A stretch of 60,000 nt of DNA, from the NCBI GenBank assembly GCA_030704615.1, contig CM060731.1, positions 40,302,001-40,362,000 on the forward strand, in the 5' to 3' direction. The notes under the pieces were generated by a model. It made no database searches. It worked only from the letters and a program-made list of their open reading frames with translations, and was not told the origin of the DNA. Source of the DNA: Takakia lepidozioides. Taxonomy: Eukaryota; Streptophyta; Takakiopsida; Takakiales; Takakiaceae. The position numbers and the translations under genes are program-made. Numbering within the stretch: the stretch's first letter is position 1; each line of letters opens with the position of its first letter. Positions 43,196 through 53,970 of the stretch are shown one piece after another.

Positions 43196-44900
43196 AAAGG
43201 TGTGGTGTCCAATGGCGACAACTGAGGTGGCCCTGGTGCAATCACCGCACTCTCCTCCTCTCCTGACGGTACAAAAGCTTCTACCCAAGCTTGTTGCACC
43301 CGTCCATCAGCAGCTTGCTGCAAATCCTTGCTCGTACCCCACAACGGAGTGTGAGCAACCATGGCAGGCAACTCCGCCGTACCATGCATGTCATCCTGCT
43401 CTGCTGGAGGTGGCACATCCTCTGCATGGGCATTGCCTTCCAGCAACTCTCCAGGCCAACTAACTGCAGCTGTGAAGGCGGCTAGTGTTGGCATCTTGCC
43501 CCGCTGGGCAGCTGCAATACCCCCAATGAATGTCACAGGAGCTGTGCACGGCGACCATCCCCTGACTGCCATCCAGGCCTGTAGGATGCTGACTCCTCCC
43601 AGAAATCCAGGGTGAAGCCCATGGGGTATAACACTGCCCCACCAACGAGGACATCGTAAGAGACCGCGTCTGTCACAATGGCCTTGGCTCGCATCACTGA
43701 GCCATCTACAGGATGATCCGGCTGCAGTCTAATAGCCAACTGATGCCGTGTCATGCCGCGAGCCTGCTCTGATCCTCCCAGAGATGTCTGTATCTGGAAA
43801 GGACAAGGCTCCATATCCGCCTCCATGAGGCCCAAACCTGCAATAGCAGCTCTGCCCAACATCAGTGGCTGAGCTCCTGAGTCCAACAAGACCCGCAGTG
43901 GCCGGTACTTCTTGCCTGCCGGTCCACTCAAAGTGAAAATGCCTCCCTGGTTGTCTAACAAGACAACTCCAGGTGTCACCATGGCGCGCTCAATGGCTGG
44001 CCTAGCTGGCAGCTCCGTCAACCTGGCAGCTGCAACTTGCCATGGCGCAGCCGTGGCAGTCTTGACCCTCAAATCCGAGGATCCCTCTGCCACTATACCT
44101 TCCACTAACTCCGCAGAAGATGAAGTGACCTCCCCACTCTCACAGAGTGTTGCTGCTAGTCTGAACACTGCAGCTGGTCTCACCCCCGGCGTCGCAATCA
44201 TGGTTGCCGAGAACAGTGGGGCTTGACACACAGAGGTGGCTGCCCCTAATAACACACCGGCTGCACTAGCCTTGGTAGCAGGTGTCAGTGCTGCACGTGT
44301 AGCTCTCCCCAATGGCATAGTAACCTCCGCCTCGGTAACAGTCGGGCGAGAACTAGGTGCCATGGATGGCGTTGACACTGTCTCCGCCAAGGTGAATGAC
44401 TGAGGCAGCCTCGCCTGACGGCTTGCCTCCCCACGTTGTGGATCCAACTCCACCTCTGCACCTCGTGGCTCAGGAACTCGTGCTGCTCCTCGAGTCACGG
44501 CTGCAGCAGACTCCACCTGCTCTAGTGGTAGTGCTGCTCCGCACATGAATCCCATGCCTCCCATATCTCCTCCCTCAGGAGCAGGAGGTGGACCATCCCG
44601 CCTGGGAGCCGGTACCGCCTGAGCTATAGCCATGGCAGCGAGCCTCTGCTCTAGCTGCTGAAGCCGATTGGCCATGCCTTGGTCAACACCCCGACCACCT
44701 CGTCCTCTTTGGGCTGGTCCACCTCGCCCCCGGCCACCATTGTTCCCTTGGAACTGGCCTGGGCGCAACTCAGGATGCAAGTCATAACACTGGGCATCTC
44801 CATGCCCATACTTGCCACAATGCCCACACTGCAACTGTGCAGGCTGTGCTTGTGCCGGCCTTCTGCCACTCTCTGGGCAATCTCTCTTGACATGGGTCCT
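43195..44900 (-). pseudogene. DME-2 protease and Gag C-terminal region
   Basis: The frame 44915-43533 starts at the zinc knuckles (HVKRDC; CGHCGKYGHGDAQC). It passes a Gly/Arg-rich tract and GMANRLQQLEQRLA, and reaches the retropepsin motif VLLDSGAQPLMLG (D-S-G near 43883) and VSYDVLVGG. The linker to the methyltransferase continues in the next frame (43572-43195). It is equivalent to the in-frame fusion seen in DME-1. Confidence 0.85.
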
Positions 44901-46069
44901 CCACATGTCCAACATATCACCCCTGGTTGCTGTTGGCCTGCAAAAGATGCCACGGGCCTCTGCACCTGAGGTCCCCTGTAAGCTCCATGGAACTTGGGCT
45001 GGGCAACCTTGCCCCCCTGACCACGCTGTTGGGCAGTCCCTTGTGCCTGTGGGCTGACAGCTGTGCCCCGTGCAGGCATGTCCTTGCCAAATCCAATTGT
45101 AACAACTCGCTCCTCCACCATGTTGAGCTCAATCCGCTCAGCCAGCAGAAACACATCTGCTAATGTGGGTTGGGCTGCTTGTAACAGGGTTGCATCTCGC
45201 ACCCTTCTCTTGAGCTCCTTGTCCAGAATTCCATACCAAAACTGGATTGCCTGAGCTTCAGTAACCCCTTGGGTCACACTTATCAAGCGCCTCATACGAG
45301 TGTACGCCTCTCGCAGGCTCTCACTGGGTTTGCGCTGGAAGTCTTGCAAACTTCGCAGCTTCTCTGTCCGTACACCTTGGTAGTTCCTCCGCAACTCCTG
45401 GAAGAACTCCACCACCGGGTTGAATCTAGGCACATGTGTTGTAGTCGTGGCAGGAGGAGTAGTAGCACCTTTTGAACTGGTACCACCTGCAGAAGTACCA
45501 GCACTACTTGCTCCACTACTAGTGCTGGCAGTGGGAGCTATTGGTACTGATGCAGCTACTGGTCGCGTCGTGCCTCGAGTAATGGAGACGTAGTCAGGTG
45601 ACCAATACATCCTCCACTCCTCAATCTCTGCTTCATGTCCTCGCCTGAACTCGTGGTAATCGTCCATAGGCGGGCCTTCCAAATGCTGGAACAGTCCCTT
45701 CCACGCCATGAATGGGGTGAATAGCTGTGGATTGCGCATCTGCTGCAAATCACACCAGCTGTCGAACTCCTGGATAAAGTCATCCAACTCGATTGTGCCC
45801 ACAGCTCCAGAGTACCTACGAGGCCCCTTGGTAGCTCCATACATCTCCTCCATGTCGTCCCACAACAATGGCGAATGAAAGTGCACACCTGTTGATGAAG
45901 CCTCCGAGTCTGTGTCTGACTCTACAGTAATTGAGGGTGGCGGTGAAGGTGGTCTGAACCGAATACCTCGTCTTGTGAACCCACTCTCACTGTTACTGCC
46001 TGTAGCCGTACTCCCCTCAAAACCCTTGGGTAACTCCGTAATGACACTCACAATGTGCACCTCCTCCAC
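44880..46069 (-). pseudogene. DME-2 Gag
   Basis: From ATG 46069 (MEEVHIVSVITELP) the N-terminus carries TRRGIRFRPPSPPP. The core carries TIELDDFIQEFDSWCDL, FQRKPSESLREAYTRMRRL and FLLAERIELNMVEERV. The frame is open to the first zinc knuckle (CWTCGGP), where a 1-bp deletion near 44893 shifts it. DME-1 shows the unshifted version. It packages genomic RNA. Confidence 0.9.
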
Positions 46070-46588
46070 GTGACACTATAAGGCTCTAGTACTAATCTAA
46101 TAGTGACACGGGTGGGCACCTGTTGCAGTTTAAGGGTCATATCCCAATGGCTCAGGGCACCTGCACCTGCATCCACCGCAAGAACTCCTATGGTTGGCTG
46201 GTCATCAACCCAGCCTCACCATAGAAGAAACACTGGTGGTCTTGCTGGTCATCACTCCAGCCTCACCACCGACAGCATACTCTAGGATTGACCGGTGATC
46301 AAATCCGGCCTAATCCCTATGAAAGCAAGCGCCCACACAAAACCAACATGGCGCACAGTCAAGCATGCAGGTGTTGGGGGGGATCCAAACACAAGAAATC
46401 AAAACATCAACACCCCCACACCAAAATCCAGCTGCAATGCTGATCCTGCAGAATAGCCCAGCCCAAAACCCCGGACTGACTGGCCTCCACCAAGAGAGGC
46501 TTTGGCAACTACAAGTACAAGGTAATAAAAATAGTACAGAGATGGAGGGGAAGAATAGAAGCCCGACCAAGCAAGATCTAATCCTGAT

Positions 46589-47338
46589 CTATGCTATCAA
46601 CTGCCAGACTTCTCTCAAAGTGCCTCGCTCTGCATGATGGTAAGGTGTAGGAGGTATATCTATGTCCAGAAACCTGCCACTAACCTTGTCCCAAGCTACA
46701 ATAGCTCGCTCTAACCAACCCTCCTCCTCTTTCTGCCAAGTAGAGACAAAGCAATACTCCCCTATCTCCCGCTCACTGAATACTAAAGAAAACAAAGGTA
46801 GGGTTTGATAGTCTCTCAACTCGAAAGCTTTGAGACGGTTGCGGGTGTCCTCATTGCGAATGACTGCATCTCCTTCACGCACAACAAACATGTCATTGCT
46901 GATGAACCCCCGCTCGTGGTTGCCCTGTGCAGAGCGTATCCGGCTGCAACCATGTCTGATTGCACAAACTTGTGTAGCTCCTGCTCCTCTGCTCCAGTAC
47001 ACCACGGCCTTGTGGCTGAACACCTTGGTCCCCGGGGCTGTCTTTGGCTGTGTTCCAAGCCTAGCTTTCACCCACTTTGGTATTTCACCTACAGCTGCAG
47101 AACTGCTGGCTCCAACAGAGTTCTAACTGTCCAAGGCGATATTGAGGCCCTCAATGCCAACTACAGCAGTCTGTTGTCTACTGCTAATGCCTGACTCCCA
47201 GTATGCAATCAACTCGTCCAACTGTTCTCCACTCAAATCAGTCTGAGTTCCTTGGGAAACATAAATCCTGTCCCTTTGTGTGCACAGGCTAAGAGAAGAG
47301 ACCTGCCCTTCAATTACGTCCTCATTTCCCCCAGCCAT
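46589..47338 (-). CDS. Unidentified 249-codon leader ORF with one in-frame UAG
   Basis: It lies between the A-tract at 47595 and gag, on the element coding strand. The start is MAGGNEDVIEGQ at 47338. TAG at 47125-47123 interrupts it (context GAC AGT TAG AAC TCT), and the same frame then runs on (VGEIPKWVKARLG, RDYQTLPLFSLVFSEREIG, YCFVSTWQKEEEGWLE) to a stop at 46589. I recognise no family; there is no signal peptide or membrane segment, and the C-terminal half is acidic and aromatic. DME-1 has no visible counterpart. It could be an accessory protein, a captured host exon, or chance. Confidence 0.4.
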
Positions 47339-47594
47339 GTAAGGAGTACATCCACAGATTTGTCTCTCATATAGACCAGCACAGGTTCTAGAGACAGAAT
47401 TGTGGATTTTTTATGGCACACTCACACTCTAAAAATTCCATAGATTTTTAGCAGAGTCCCAAAAACAGAAACCAGGTCTAGGTAGGTAGATTTCCCCTTT
47501 TTGCAGCTATCCTCCCAAAAACTGAGTCAAACGGAGTCCATCTGACAAAGTTATGACTAGTTAGGCTCTAAATCATTTAAATTAGATCAAAAGG

Positions 47595-48550
47595 TTTTTT
47601 TTTTTTTTTTTTTTTTAACACCAAACCGTTCTCGCCATTACAACCTGTTCCCAGGTTATCTATGGGTTCCCGAGGCCGTTCCCCTCCAGGCTTCTCCAGG
47701 CACCAAGAACTCTCCAACTCCAAGACTCGACCTCACTTATGGATGGGGTATCACACCCTGGAGCAGCAGGCGTGCGATAACGGATTGCCCTGCATCACCG
47801 AATTGGGGACAACGGCAGAGCTCGAGCGCCTGGGCTTAAGCGCATCCGAGATTGATGATCTCCGACACAGTCTCAAGGCATTTCCACATGCCTTTCAGCT
47901 CTACATCAGCGGCAGATTTTTGAGAAGTCATGCAGACAGACTGCTACAGCCTAACACTTTACAGCAAATTGAAATTCCTTGTGTCTGGGCATCAACACCG
48001 AAAACCTATGTAGGTACGCATGCAAAAATTGTTGCTGATGGCTGATATATGTGCCTATTCAAGAGGCCCGTTGCAGGTTAAAGGACGATTGGCAGGGAAA
48101 TAGGCAAGAGTACTTTCCACTGAGCTGACCTTACGATCCCCAGAACTACTTGGAAACGGTAGCAACGAGAGCAGAGGTCGGACCTCATCAGTGGGAGGGC
48201 ACCTAGATGAGATCATTCTGAGTTGACCAATGGCATGCTTTGGCTCCCTGAATAATGTTGAGAGCCGTGAAGGCAGGATGCTCTGATGCCCAGAGACTGG
48301 TATCCAAATGACATATGGCAACTGCGTGCATGATTGATCCATCTACAGCTGCCAACGACGCCTGCACCACCTTGGTTCCTGTGACATGATGGCAGTAGTA
48401 GAGAGCCGAAGGAAACATAACGTTGTGGCAAATGACAACATTCTCGCCCTCTACCACACTTCGCTTGGTAAAGTCAACAACCTTCACTGGTGCCTTGGTA
48501 ATGCCTACACGTCCCACTGATTTTGGTGAACAAAACTGACAAGGCCAACC
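47595..48550 (-). pseudogene. Processed BURP-domain mRNA fragment with A-tail
   Basis: On the minus strand 48517-48203 reads VVDFTKRSVVEGENVVICHN through CHLDTSLW and GAKACHW. This is the BURP signature CH-x10-CH-x25-CH-x~24-CH complete to its last CH. About 585 bp of non-coding DNA follow, then an A22 tract (T22 at 47595-47616). A truncated coding end plus 3' UTR plus poly(A), without introns, is the hallmark of a retrocopied message. BURP proteins are plant cell-wall or secretory proteins. The 5' end is cut at the A-tail of the neighbouring Lhcb4 copy. Confidence 0.8.
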
Positions 48551-48551
48551 G

Positions 48552-49400
48552 TTTTTGTTTTTTTTTTTTCAAGAAAGCTGATGGGTGCTTTCAGCAGGCA
48601 AGTGAGAGTGGATCGCTCAGGTGCGTGGCCCAGTTGTCCAAGGGACCCTTGCCTGTAGCAGCAGCTTGCACAGCAAAACCCAAAGCAGCAACCATGGCCA
48701 GCCTTGCATGCTTAATTTCGGCGAGTTTTAGAACCTCTTTCTTCTCGGGGTCAGCTGCCAGTCCGAGGGGATCGAAGTACTTGCCACCAGGATACAGACG
48801 CCTCTCTGGGTCTAACTCGGTATTCCTTTGGAACTCAATGTATCCTACCACAAGAGTCTCAATCCAGACAAGAGCAGAGATGCTGAACGACAACGAGAGA
48901 CCGAAGTAAGAGGGACCATCAGCAAGTTCCACCTTTACAGCATCTTGCCATGTCACGCCAGTGAACGTCTCGACAGACAACGCTCAACAATGGCAAGCAT
49001 TGCCCATTTACCGTGGATCAGTTCGCATTCCCTGAACCTTTGGAGGCCGAACACCTCACTGTACGGTCGGAAGGGAGTGGGGTTGATATCCTTCCTCTTA
49101 TCAAGACGGGTTCCGATCACGACTCCAGCAGGGTTCTTAGCCAAGTTCTGGTTCAGTGAATCCAGCTCGAACTGCAGATACTCTGGAGATTTTCCCAGGG
49201 ACAGTGGATCGAAACCGTAGTCACCAACCAAAGATCCATCCAGCCCAAGACGGGGCCTTTGCACCTGGGAACCACAGAGGCCTATCCGCCGACCCAGTCT
49301 TCTTAGACCCAAACAGCAGGTCCAGCCCACCTGCTTGTTGTAAAAAGCTTGGACCCGCTACATTCCCAGGAGGTTAGAACTGCTGCAGCGACGCTTTGAG
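48552..49400 (-). pseudogene. LHCB4: Lhcb4 (CP29) processed pseudogene
   Basis: The minus strand encodes the photosystem II minor antenna protein CP29. It starts with [14 protein letters not shown], then [60 protein letters not shown]-like [34 protein letters not shown] and [20 protein letters not shown]. Chlorophyll-binding E-x2-H-R/K and E-I-K-H-A-R helices are visible. A 1-bp insertion near 49245 and a 1-bp deletion near 48988 shift the frame, and the last residues are replaced before a stop at 48593. There are no introns, and an A-rich tract (48552-48569) follows at once. It is therefore a dead retrocopy inside the DME-2 leader. Confidence 0.88.
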
Positions 49401-49543
49401 TGGTTCTTGCCTTCCTGTTATGCTCCACTAGGCACACATAGCCAGTCTAACTACCGGCTCTCGTGACCAAGCTATATTATAATAGTGCTTAAAAACAAAA
49501 ACGTCACATCTAGCTTAGCACTAGAAAACTAGATACGGCGTGA

Positions 49544-49556
49544 TCTTTCTCGAGTG
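49544..49556 (-). promoter_or_regulatory. Primer-binding-like site of DME-2
   Basis: The coding strand reads TTATCA (end of a1) then CTCGAGAAAGATC. The word ACTCGAGAAAGA is the reverse complement of the loop UCUUUCUCGAGU of the hairpin at 49730-49764. It is absent beside a2, as expected for an internal priming site. Confidence 0.5.
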
Positions 49557-49908
49557 ATAAGAAAACTAGAAAACACACTGCTCACACCAGAAACAACATG
49601 AATCCATCGCTATCACTCATTGAAACTGAAGTCGAGCCAGGGGCACCCCAAGCTATGGGGACTCCACCCCACAACAACCTGTACCCCTACATAAGCACAC
49701 TCAAACCTAAACACATGCAGGAGCTCGGTCGCGCAGGCTCAACTCGAGAAAGATGAGCCGCGCGACTGCCGCTCTCGTGAAGATAAGACGGACCAGGTGT
49801 CAAACTAAACTTGACACCTGATTTAACACTTGACCTAAATCCAAGTGTTAAATACAAATAACTAGTTCTATTCTAGCTGTTTTCACACTGTGCTTATTTA
49901 ACTTGACA
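49555..49908 (-). repeat. DME-2 5' terminal segment a1
   Basis: 354 bp, nearly identical to a2, beginning TGTCAAGTTAAATAAGC on the coding strand. Several inverted repeats are conserved in position but not in sequence with DME-1 region 'a'. Confidence 0.9.
49730..49764 (-). other. Conserved bulged hairpin with 12-nt loop in a1
   Basis: Plus-strand arms CGCGC-a-GGCTCA and TGAGCC-GCGCG enclose ACTCGAGAAAGA. The loop is identical to that of DME-1 12075-12115 on a compensatorily changed stem; the a2 copy is at ~38262-38297. Confidence 0.7.
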
Positions 49909-52490
49909 ATGGCTTCAATGATATAAGCATTGTTATTATCGTCACTATGTGGTGAGGATGGGGGGGACAATGCGGTGATTAGTTGGGCGGGGGTGGGGGA
50001 GCCTTGCATACTAGGTGATGGAGTGAATGGCGTAAGCAAGTTGTGGTTAGGTTCGGGAGGGTGTGTGTTAGGTACTTGATATGGGGGATCGGGTTGTGTA
50101 TCTGTAGGAGTATTGGTGGTATATGCCGTTTTGAGTGTTTGATAGATGGAGGCAATAGGGGAAGATCGGTACTGGGGGAGCAGGTCTTGGGCCGTATGTG
50201 GATAGTAGAGGCAGGGGAGATCACATTGGAGAGTGCAGGCTGCTGAGGGATGACAAAAGAGGGTGCAAAGGTGGTGTAGGCATCGATTGGTTTTGGACGT
50301 GGCTCAGGAGAACTTAAGAGTGAATTCGCTTGGTTTTAAAAGTCTATGGCCGGTGGCGGTAGTAAGTTGGGTGAGGGTGGTGATGTGGCATTATTTGAAA
50401 TAGGTGAGGATGGGGGTCTTTTGTTTGGGATAAGAGACGTCAAATTGCGATAAAAAAAGGTTTGTGAGCCATGCGCGTTCTAAAGGTGACGAGGTGTTAG
50501 GATAGGCTGGCAGATCAGTTTGTATGCTAATTTTCATTTGGCGTAGGATGAGTATTGTGTGTGCAGTGGGGGAGTGTAGGCAGGCCTGTAGGTGCAGGGA
50601 TGATAATGAGTAGAGACCACTGTATTTTAATGCAAGGTGTTTGAGAAGTCCCTGATAAATGATACCTAGACGCCCAGGATCGTTGAGTGTTATTTTTAGT
50701 TGGGTGCCTAATGTACGAGCATATGAGATGATTAATGGGCTCGAACCAATTCCGTAGTGGTCAGTAGGGAGTTGCGTGAGGGCATTGGGAGTGCTAGTCG
50801 GTAGGCCACATACACGCTTTGTTAGCTGAATAATACTTTTATCAAGTTTTTTTTATGTCCGGTAGGGAGAAGGGTACGGCGTGGAATGAGTATTGAATTT
50901 GTGTTTGTAGTACGGATTGAATGATTGATAATTTTGGTTGAATGGCGATAGGGGATTTGAGCAGGGCAAGGCTTTTGGTAGCGAGTTTGGATGATATAGA
51001 TTCTTTTTGGATATGCTATGTGAGGGAGAGAATGAGTTGTATACCTAGGTAAGTATATGGCTCGTCTGGTCCTAGAAAGAGAAATGATGTGTCTTGGTAG
51101 TGTACATAGAGTTTGCAATGTGAGGCTATGGCAGTTTTGGTGAGCCGACTATGATGTGTTGCGGCTGTGATGGCGCACTTGTGCAGGCTGAGTTCCATGC
51201 CTAACCATAAATTGAATCTGAATAGTTTGTTAACTTGTCGGTTTATGTGTTGTGGTTTATGCCAGGATAGCTAGATCATCTGCATATGCTGCAGCGGAGA
51301 TGTCACTTGATGAGGTTTTGTATTGGTATCCGAGCTTGCCGCGAGCTAGCCATCTGAGAAGGGGTTCTAGGAAGATAATGAATAGGTAGGGAGCTTAAGG
51401 TATCACCTTGGATAGTTCCACGGAGGATGGGGATAGGCGGGGTGGAACCATAGTATGCACCAAAATATTCAATAGTACTGTTTGTGTAGATGTTTCCTAT
51501 TAGTTGGATGGCATCAGTGGGGTAACCAAGGTCAAGCATGATAGCAAGTAGTCTAGCATGATCTAGGGAGCCGAAGGCATTTTTAAAATCGATATATAAA
51601 AGATAAATATCTTGCTTTGTAAGTTTAGCATCTTCGAGTGCGGATAGAACATATTGTATTTGTCGTGTTGTGCTGCATGTAGCTCGGAATCCTTCTTGGG
51701 GGTCACTAAGAATTTGGTGTTGCTCGCCATAACTTGATAGCATTGTGGTGAGTCTTCCAACTTTGGAGAGAGCAGCTGTCCAGTGAGGAATATCATGGGG
51801 ATTGGTGGGTGGAGGCATAAGTGCTTGACATTTGTTAAGGTGTTTAGGTAGGTGATACGTGGATCCGAAGGCCAGTTGTTTCCCAGGTGGATGGGGGTAG
51901 TGGTAGGTATAATGGTGAGGGCACGCCTGATTGTGTGGTATGTGTTAAGATGTGATGTCCATATACGTTTTTGAGTATGGGTAAGGTAGCCACCATTTTG
52001 TTTTGAGCGTGTAGTTTGTGGGATTTCAGGGGGGGCAGAGCAGGTGGCAATGACACTGTTGGTCATTTCTTTCATTGAAGTTGTGAGTATGGTCTCGGCT
52101 TCGGTCCAGGCTTTGTCAGGGGATTGCGAGAGGTTTGCTTCGGAGAGTATGTCGGAGAGTTGTATCATAAGGTGTAAGGATGTTGGTTGGAAATGCTTTA
52201 GGAAGGTGACTATGTTATTGTGGGGAAGTGGGGTTAAGATTCTAGATTGTGGTGGTGAGACATGTATGGGTGGAATAGGTCTAAAGGAAATGAGAGATGA
52301 TGGGATGGTTACTGACACGGGGTCATGGTCTGAGTTGCATAGACTATTAATGTGTACATGACTGCTGAGGTATGTGGGGATGTCGTTTTGTGTCTTGAGG
52401 TAGAAACCGTCAAGAAGGCTTAAGGATGAGTAGTTGAGTCCACCTTGTCTGGAATAGTGGTGATTCTTAGAGGGTTGTTTGGGACTTAGA
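49909..52490 (-). pseudogene. LINE-2 remnant: endonuclease end, RT and downstream frame
   Basis: The minus strand reads NSDHDPVSVTIPS (endonuclease C-terminus with catalytic Asp-His) near 52350-52310, then a linker (52318-51800). RT follows with DPQEGFRATCSTTRQIQYVL, LLYIDFKNAFGSLDHARLL, LRGTIQGDTLS and a YADD box (AAYADDLAIL near 51270). Post-RT sequence (GMELSLHKCAIT, YTYLGIQL) comes at 51200-51020. The frame beyond is open in pieces to DME-2. The coding strand is A/C-rich. It is 5'-truncated near 52490 and frameshifted. Confidence 0.85.
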
Positions 52491-52589
52491 TGCTTTTACG
52501 GGTTCTGTGGGGTACCCTTAATTTTTGTGCAGGCCTGTGGATGGTACAGGAGACCAGCAGAAAACTGAGGGGTGACAGGCACAGGCTTT

Positions 52590-52740
52590 AGGGGGGGGTA
52601 GACAGGCTCACACAACCAGACATAGCCTCACACAGCCTCACACAGTCAGACACAGCCCGACACAGTTTTACACAGCCAGTCACAGCTCGGCACAGTCATA
52701 GCTCGACACAGCTTGGCACAACCCGTCACAGCGTATATAG
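52590..52740. repeat. CACACAGCC-type low-complexity array
   Basis: Irregular CACAGCC, CACACAG and GACACAG repeats, related in composition to the much longer array in the DME-1 leader. Confidence 0.7.
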
Positions 52741-53158
52741 GGAACGGTTATCATCGACAGGGAACGACTGTGTGTGGGAACGACATCTGCAGAGGGGACG
52801 TGTTACTTCAGGGGTGACAGTTAATTAGTTAGGTGGTTGGAACAGCTTGTGGGTAGATGAGGTGGGGCGGCAACAGGAAGGGGATCAGTTCTGGGGGGGA
52901 AAACTTCTTGGTGAGGCATGTGAGGAGATCAAGCGGAGAGCAAGCGGAGGAGAGCACGGTGATGGAGGGGAGACGATCAGTAGATGCTTGTACATGCAGA
53001 GCTGTAGCGATACAGTAGAGCAGATTAGAGACACCTTGGCTTCGGTCTGATACCTGATAAATCTGAATCTGATACTTATTCGATACAACTCACACTTTGT
53101 GTAGAGTGACTTGAGTGAAGCTGTGGAATGAATGAATGATTCATTGGAACTTGATAGA

Positions 53159-53184
53159 TACTGAAGCAATCTGATGCTTCAGTA
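53159..53184. other. Perfect 10-bp hairpin
   Basis: TACTGAAGCA-atctga-TGCTTCAGTA, within the presumed LTR/leader of the next element. Confidence 0.6.
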
Positions 53185-53266
53185 TGCACAGTAAGGTAAT
53201 TGGCTAACATGAAGGCAAGAAGAAATACAAATAGGAAGCACAACCATGATTCACTAGCTGTAGGTC

Positions 53267-53950
53267 ATGACTGATTGTTCTGAGCGGGCTGAGTGCTTAG
53301 AGATATCCAACTCTTCTATCTTGGAGTTCCCTCCTCGGATAGTGAAGGGATGGGTGAGTAAAAGCCGCTCGACATTTGGCGACCATACTGGGGAACCGGG
53401 TAATGAACAACCAGATGTGACAAGCATCTGGTGGGATCATGGTGGTTGGAGAATTAAAGATCAAATTCCCTGTGGAACTGAGAAGGAAAGATTGTCCAAA
53501 CAATTCTTTCAGAGGTTCTTGGAATTGCCAGACGGTTGTAAAGAAAACATTCTTACGAGAGTGCATGATGCTGACCCTGAGTGGGGTCTGGAGAAAGGGG
53601 TGATAAAGATTTATCAAGTGGCTTGTAGAGGAAGAGCACGTTGGTTACCAACACTGGTATATGTGATAGCATTGCTATCCATTAAGCGAGTAGAGTTTGA
53701 AGGTCGGGAGGAAAGGAAAGTGAATGTTTACACTCATATGCATGAAGAGCTTGTACAGGTAAAGAATTGGATTCCTAAGGATATTCTGTGGATCAAACTC
53801 ACACCAAGAACAGATTTTCAGACTTGTTTGCCATATGGTTGTATGGTAACGAAGACCTCTAGTGTAGCCAAAGGCGCATTGAAGCTGGAAAGAAATCCGG
53901 GCATATACGAGAGGTACTACAGGAGAGAGTTTTGGTTATTGCCTCATTAA
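53267..53950 (+). CDS. Unidentified 227-residue ORF upstream of a gag
   Basis: The frame is open from MTDCSERAECLEIS to ...RREFWLLPH, 21 bp before the gag frame starts. It contains a Trp-rich IWWDHGGWRIKDQIP and a basic central part. I do not recognise the family. A PBS-like stretch (53377) lies inside its first 40 codons, so the real start may be later. It could be an N-terminal extension of Gag reached by frameshift, or an accessory ORF. Confidence 0.45.
   Translation: MTDCSERAECLEISNSSILEFPPRIVKGWVSKSRSTFGDHTGEPGNEQPDVTSIWWDHGGWRIKDQIPCGTEKERLSKQFFQRFLELPDGCKENILTRVHDADPEWGLEKGVIKIYQVACRGRARWLPTLVYVIALLSIKRVEFEGREERKVNVYTHMHEELVQVKNWIPKDILWIKLTPRTDFQTCLPYGCMVTKTSSVAKGALKLERNPGIYERYYRREFWLLPH
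53377..53394 (+). promoter_or_regulatory. Possible primer-binding site of an LTR element
   Basis: TGGCGACCATACTGGGGA follows CTCGACA-TT, that is, an LTR-like CA end and then TGG. The pattern fits other plant Ty3 elements, but no matching 3' LTR is present in the window. Confidence 0.35.
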
Positions 53951-53970
53951 AGATATGAAAGACATGGGAC

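Larger units (their letters stand above)
38004..49908 (-). mobile_element. DME-2: younger copy of the DNMT/PHD retroelement
   Basis: Its layout on the minus strand matches DME-1, with far fewer defects. The order is 'a1' (49908-49555), a leader with captured host cDNAs, gag, PR, DNMT, UAG, RT-RNase H, integrase, PHD finger, G-run, 'b1', 'a2', 'b2'. The direct repeats a1 and a2 (~355 bp) are almost identical, which dates the insertion as recent relative to DME-1. Gag and pol carry about six single-base indels. LINE-2 sequence abuts the right end at 49909. A target duplication could not be defined because the left end is degraded by about 2 bp. Confidence 0.9.

Noticed and set aside
47662-48045. 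A 127-codon plus-strand frame
   Set aside because: It is antisense to the presumed 3' UTR of the captured BURP message and has no family features; probably chance.
48552-49400. A functional Lhcb4 gene
   Set aside because: Two frameshifts, altered C-terminus, no introns and an adjacent A-tract mark a processed pseudogene.
49470-49485. tRNA-type PBS TGGTCACGAGAGCC downstream of a1
   Set aside because: It lies ~70 bp inside a1 without an adjoining CA end and has no counterpart in DME-1.
52590-52740. A CRISPR-like array of short repeats
   Set aside because: The repeats are irregular with no constant spacer length, in a eukaryotic transposon context.
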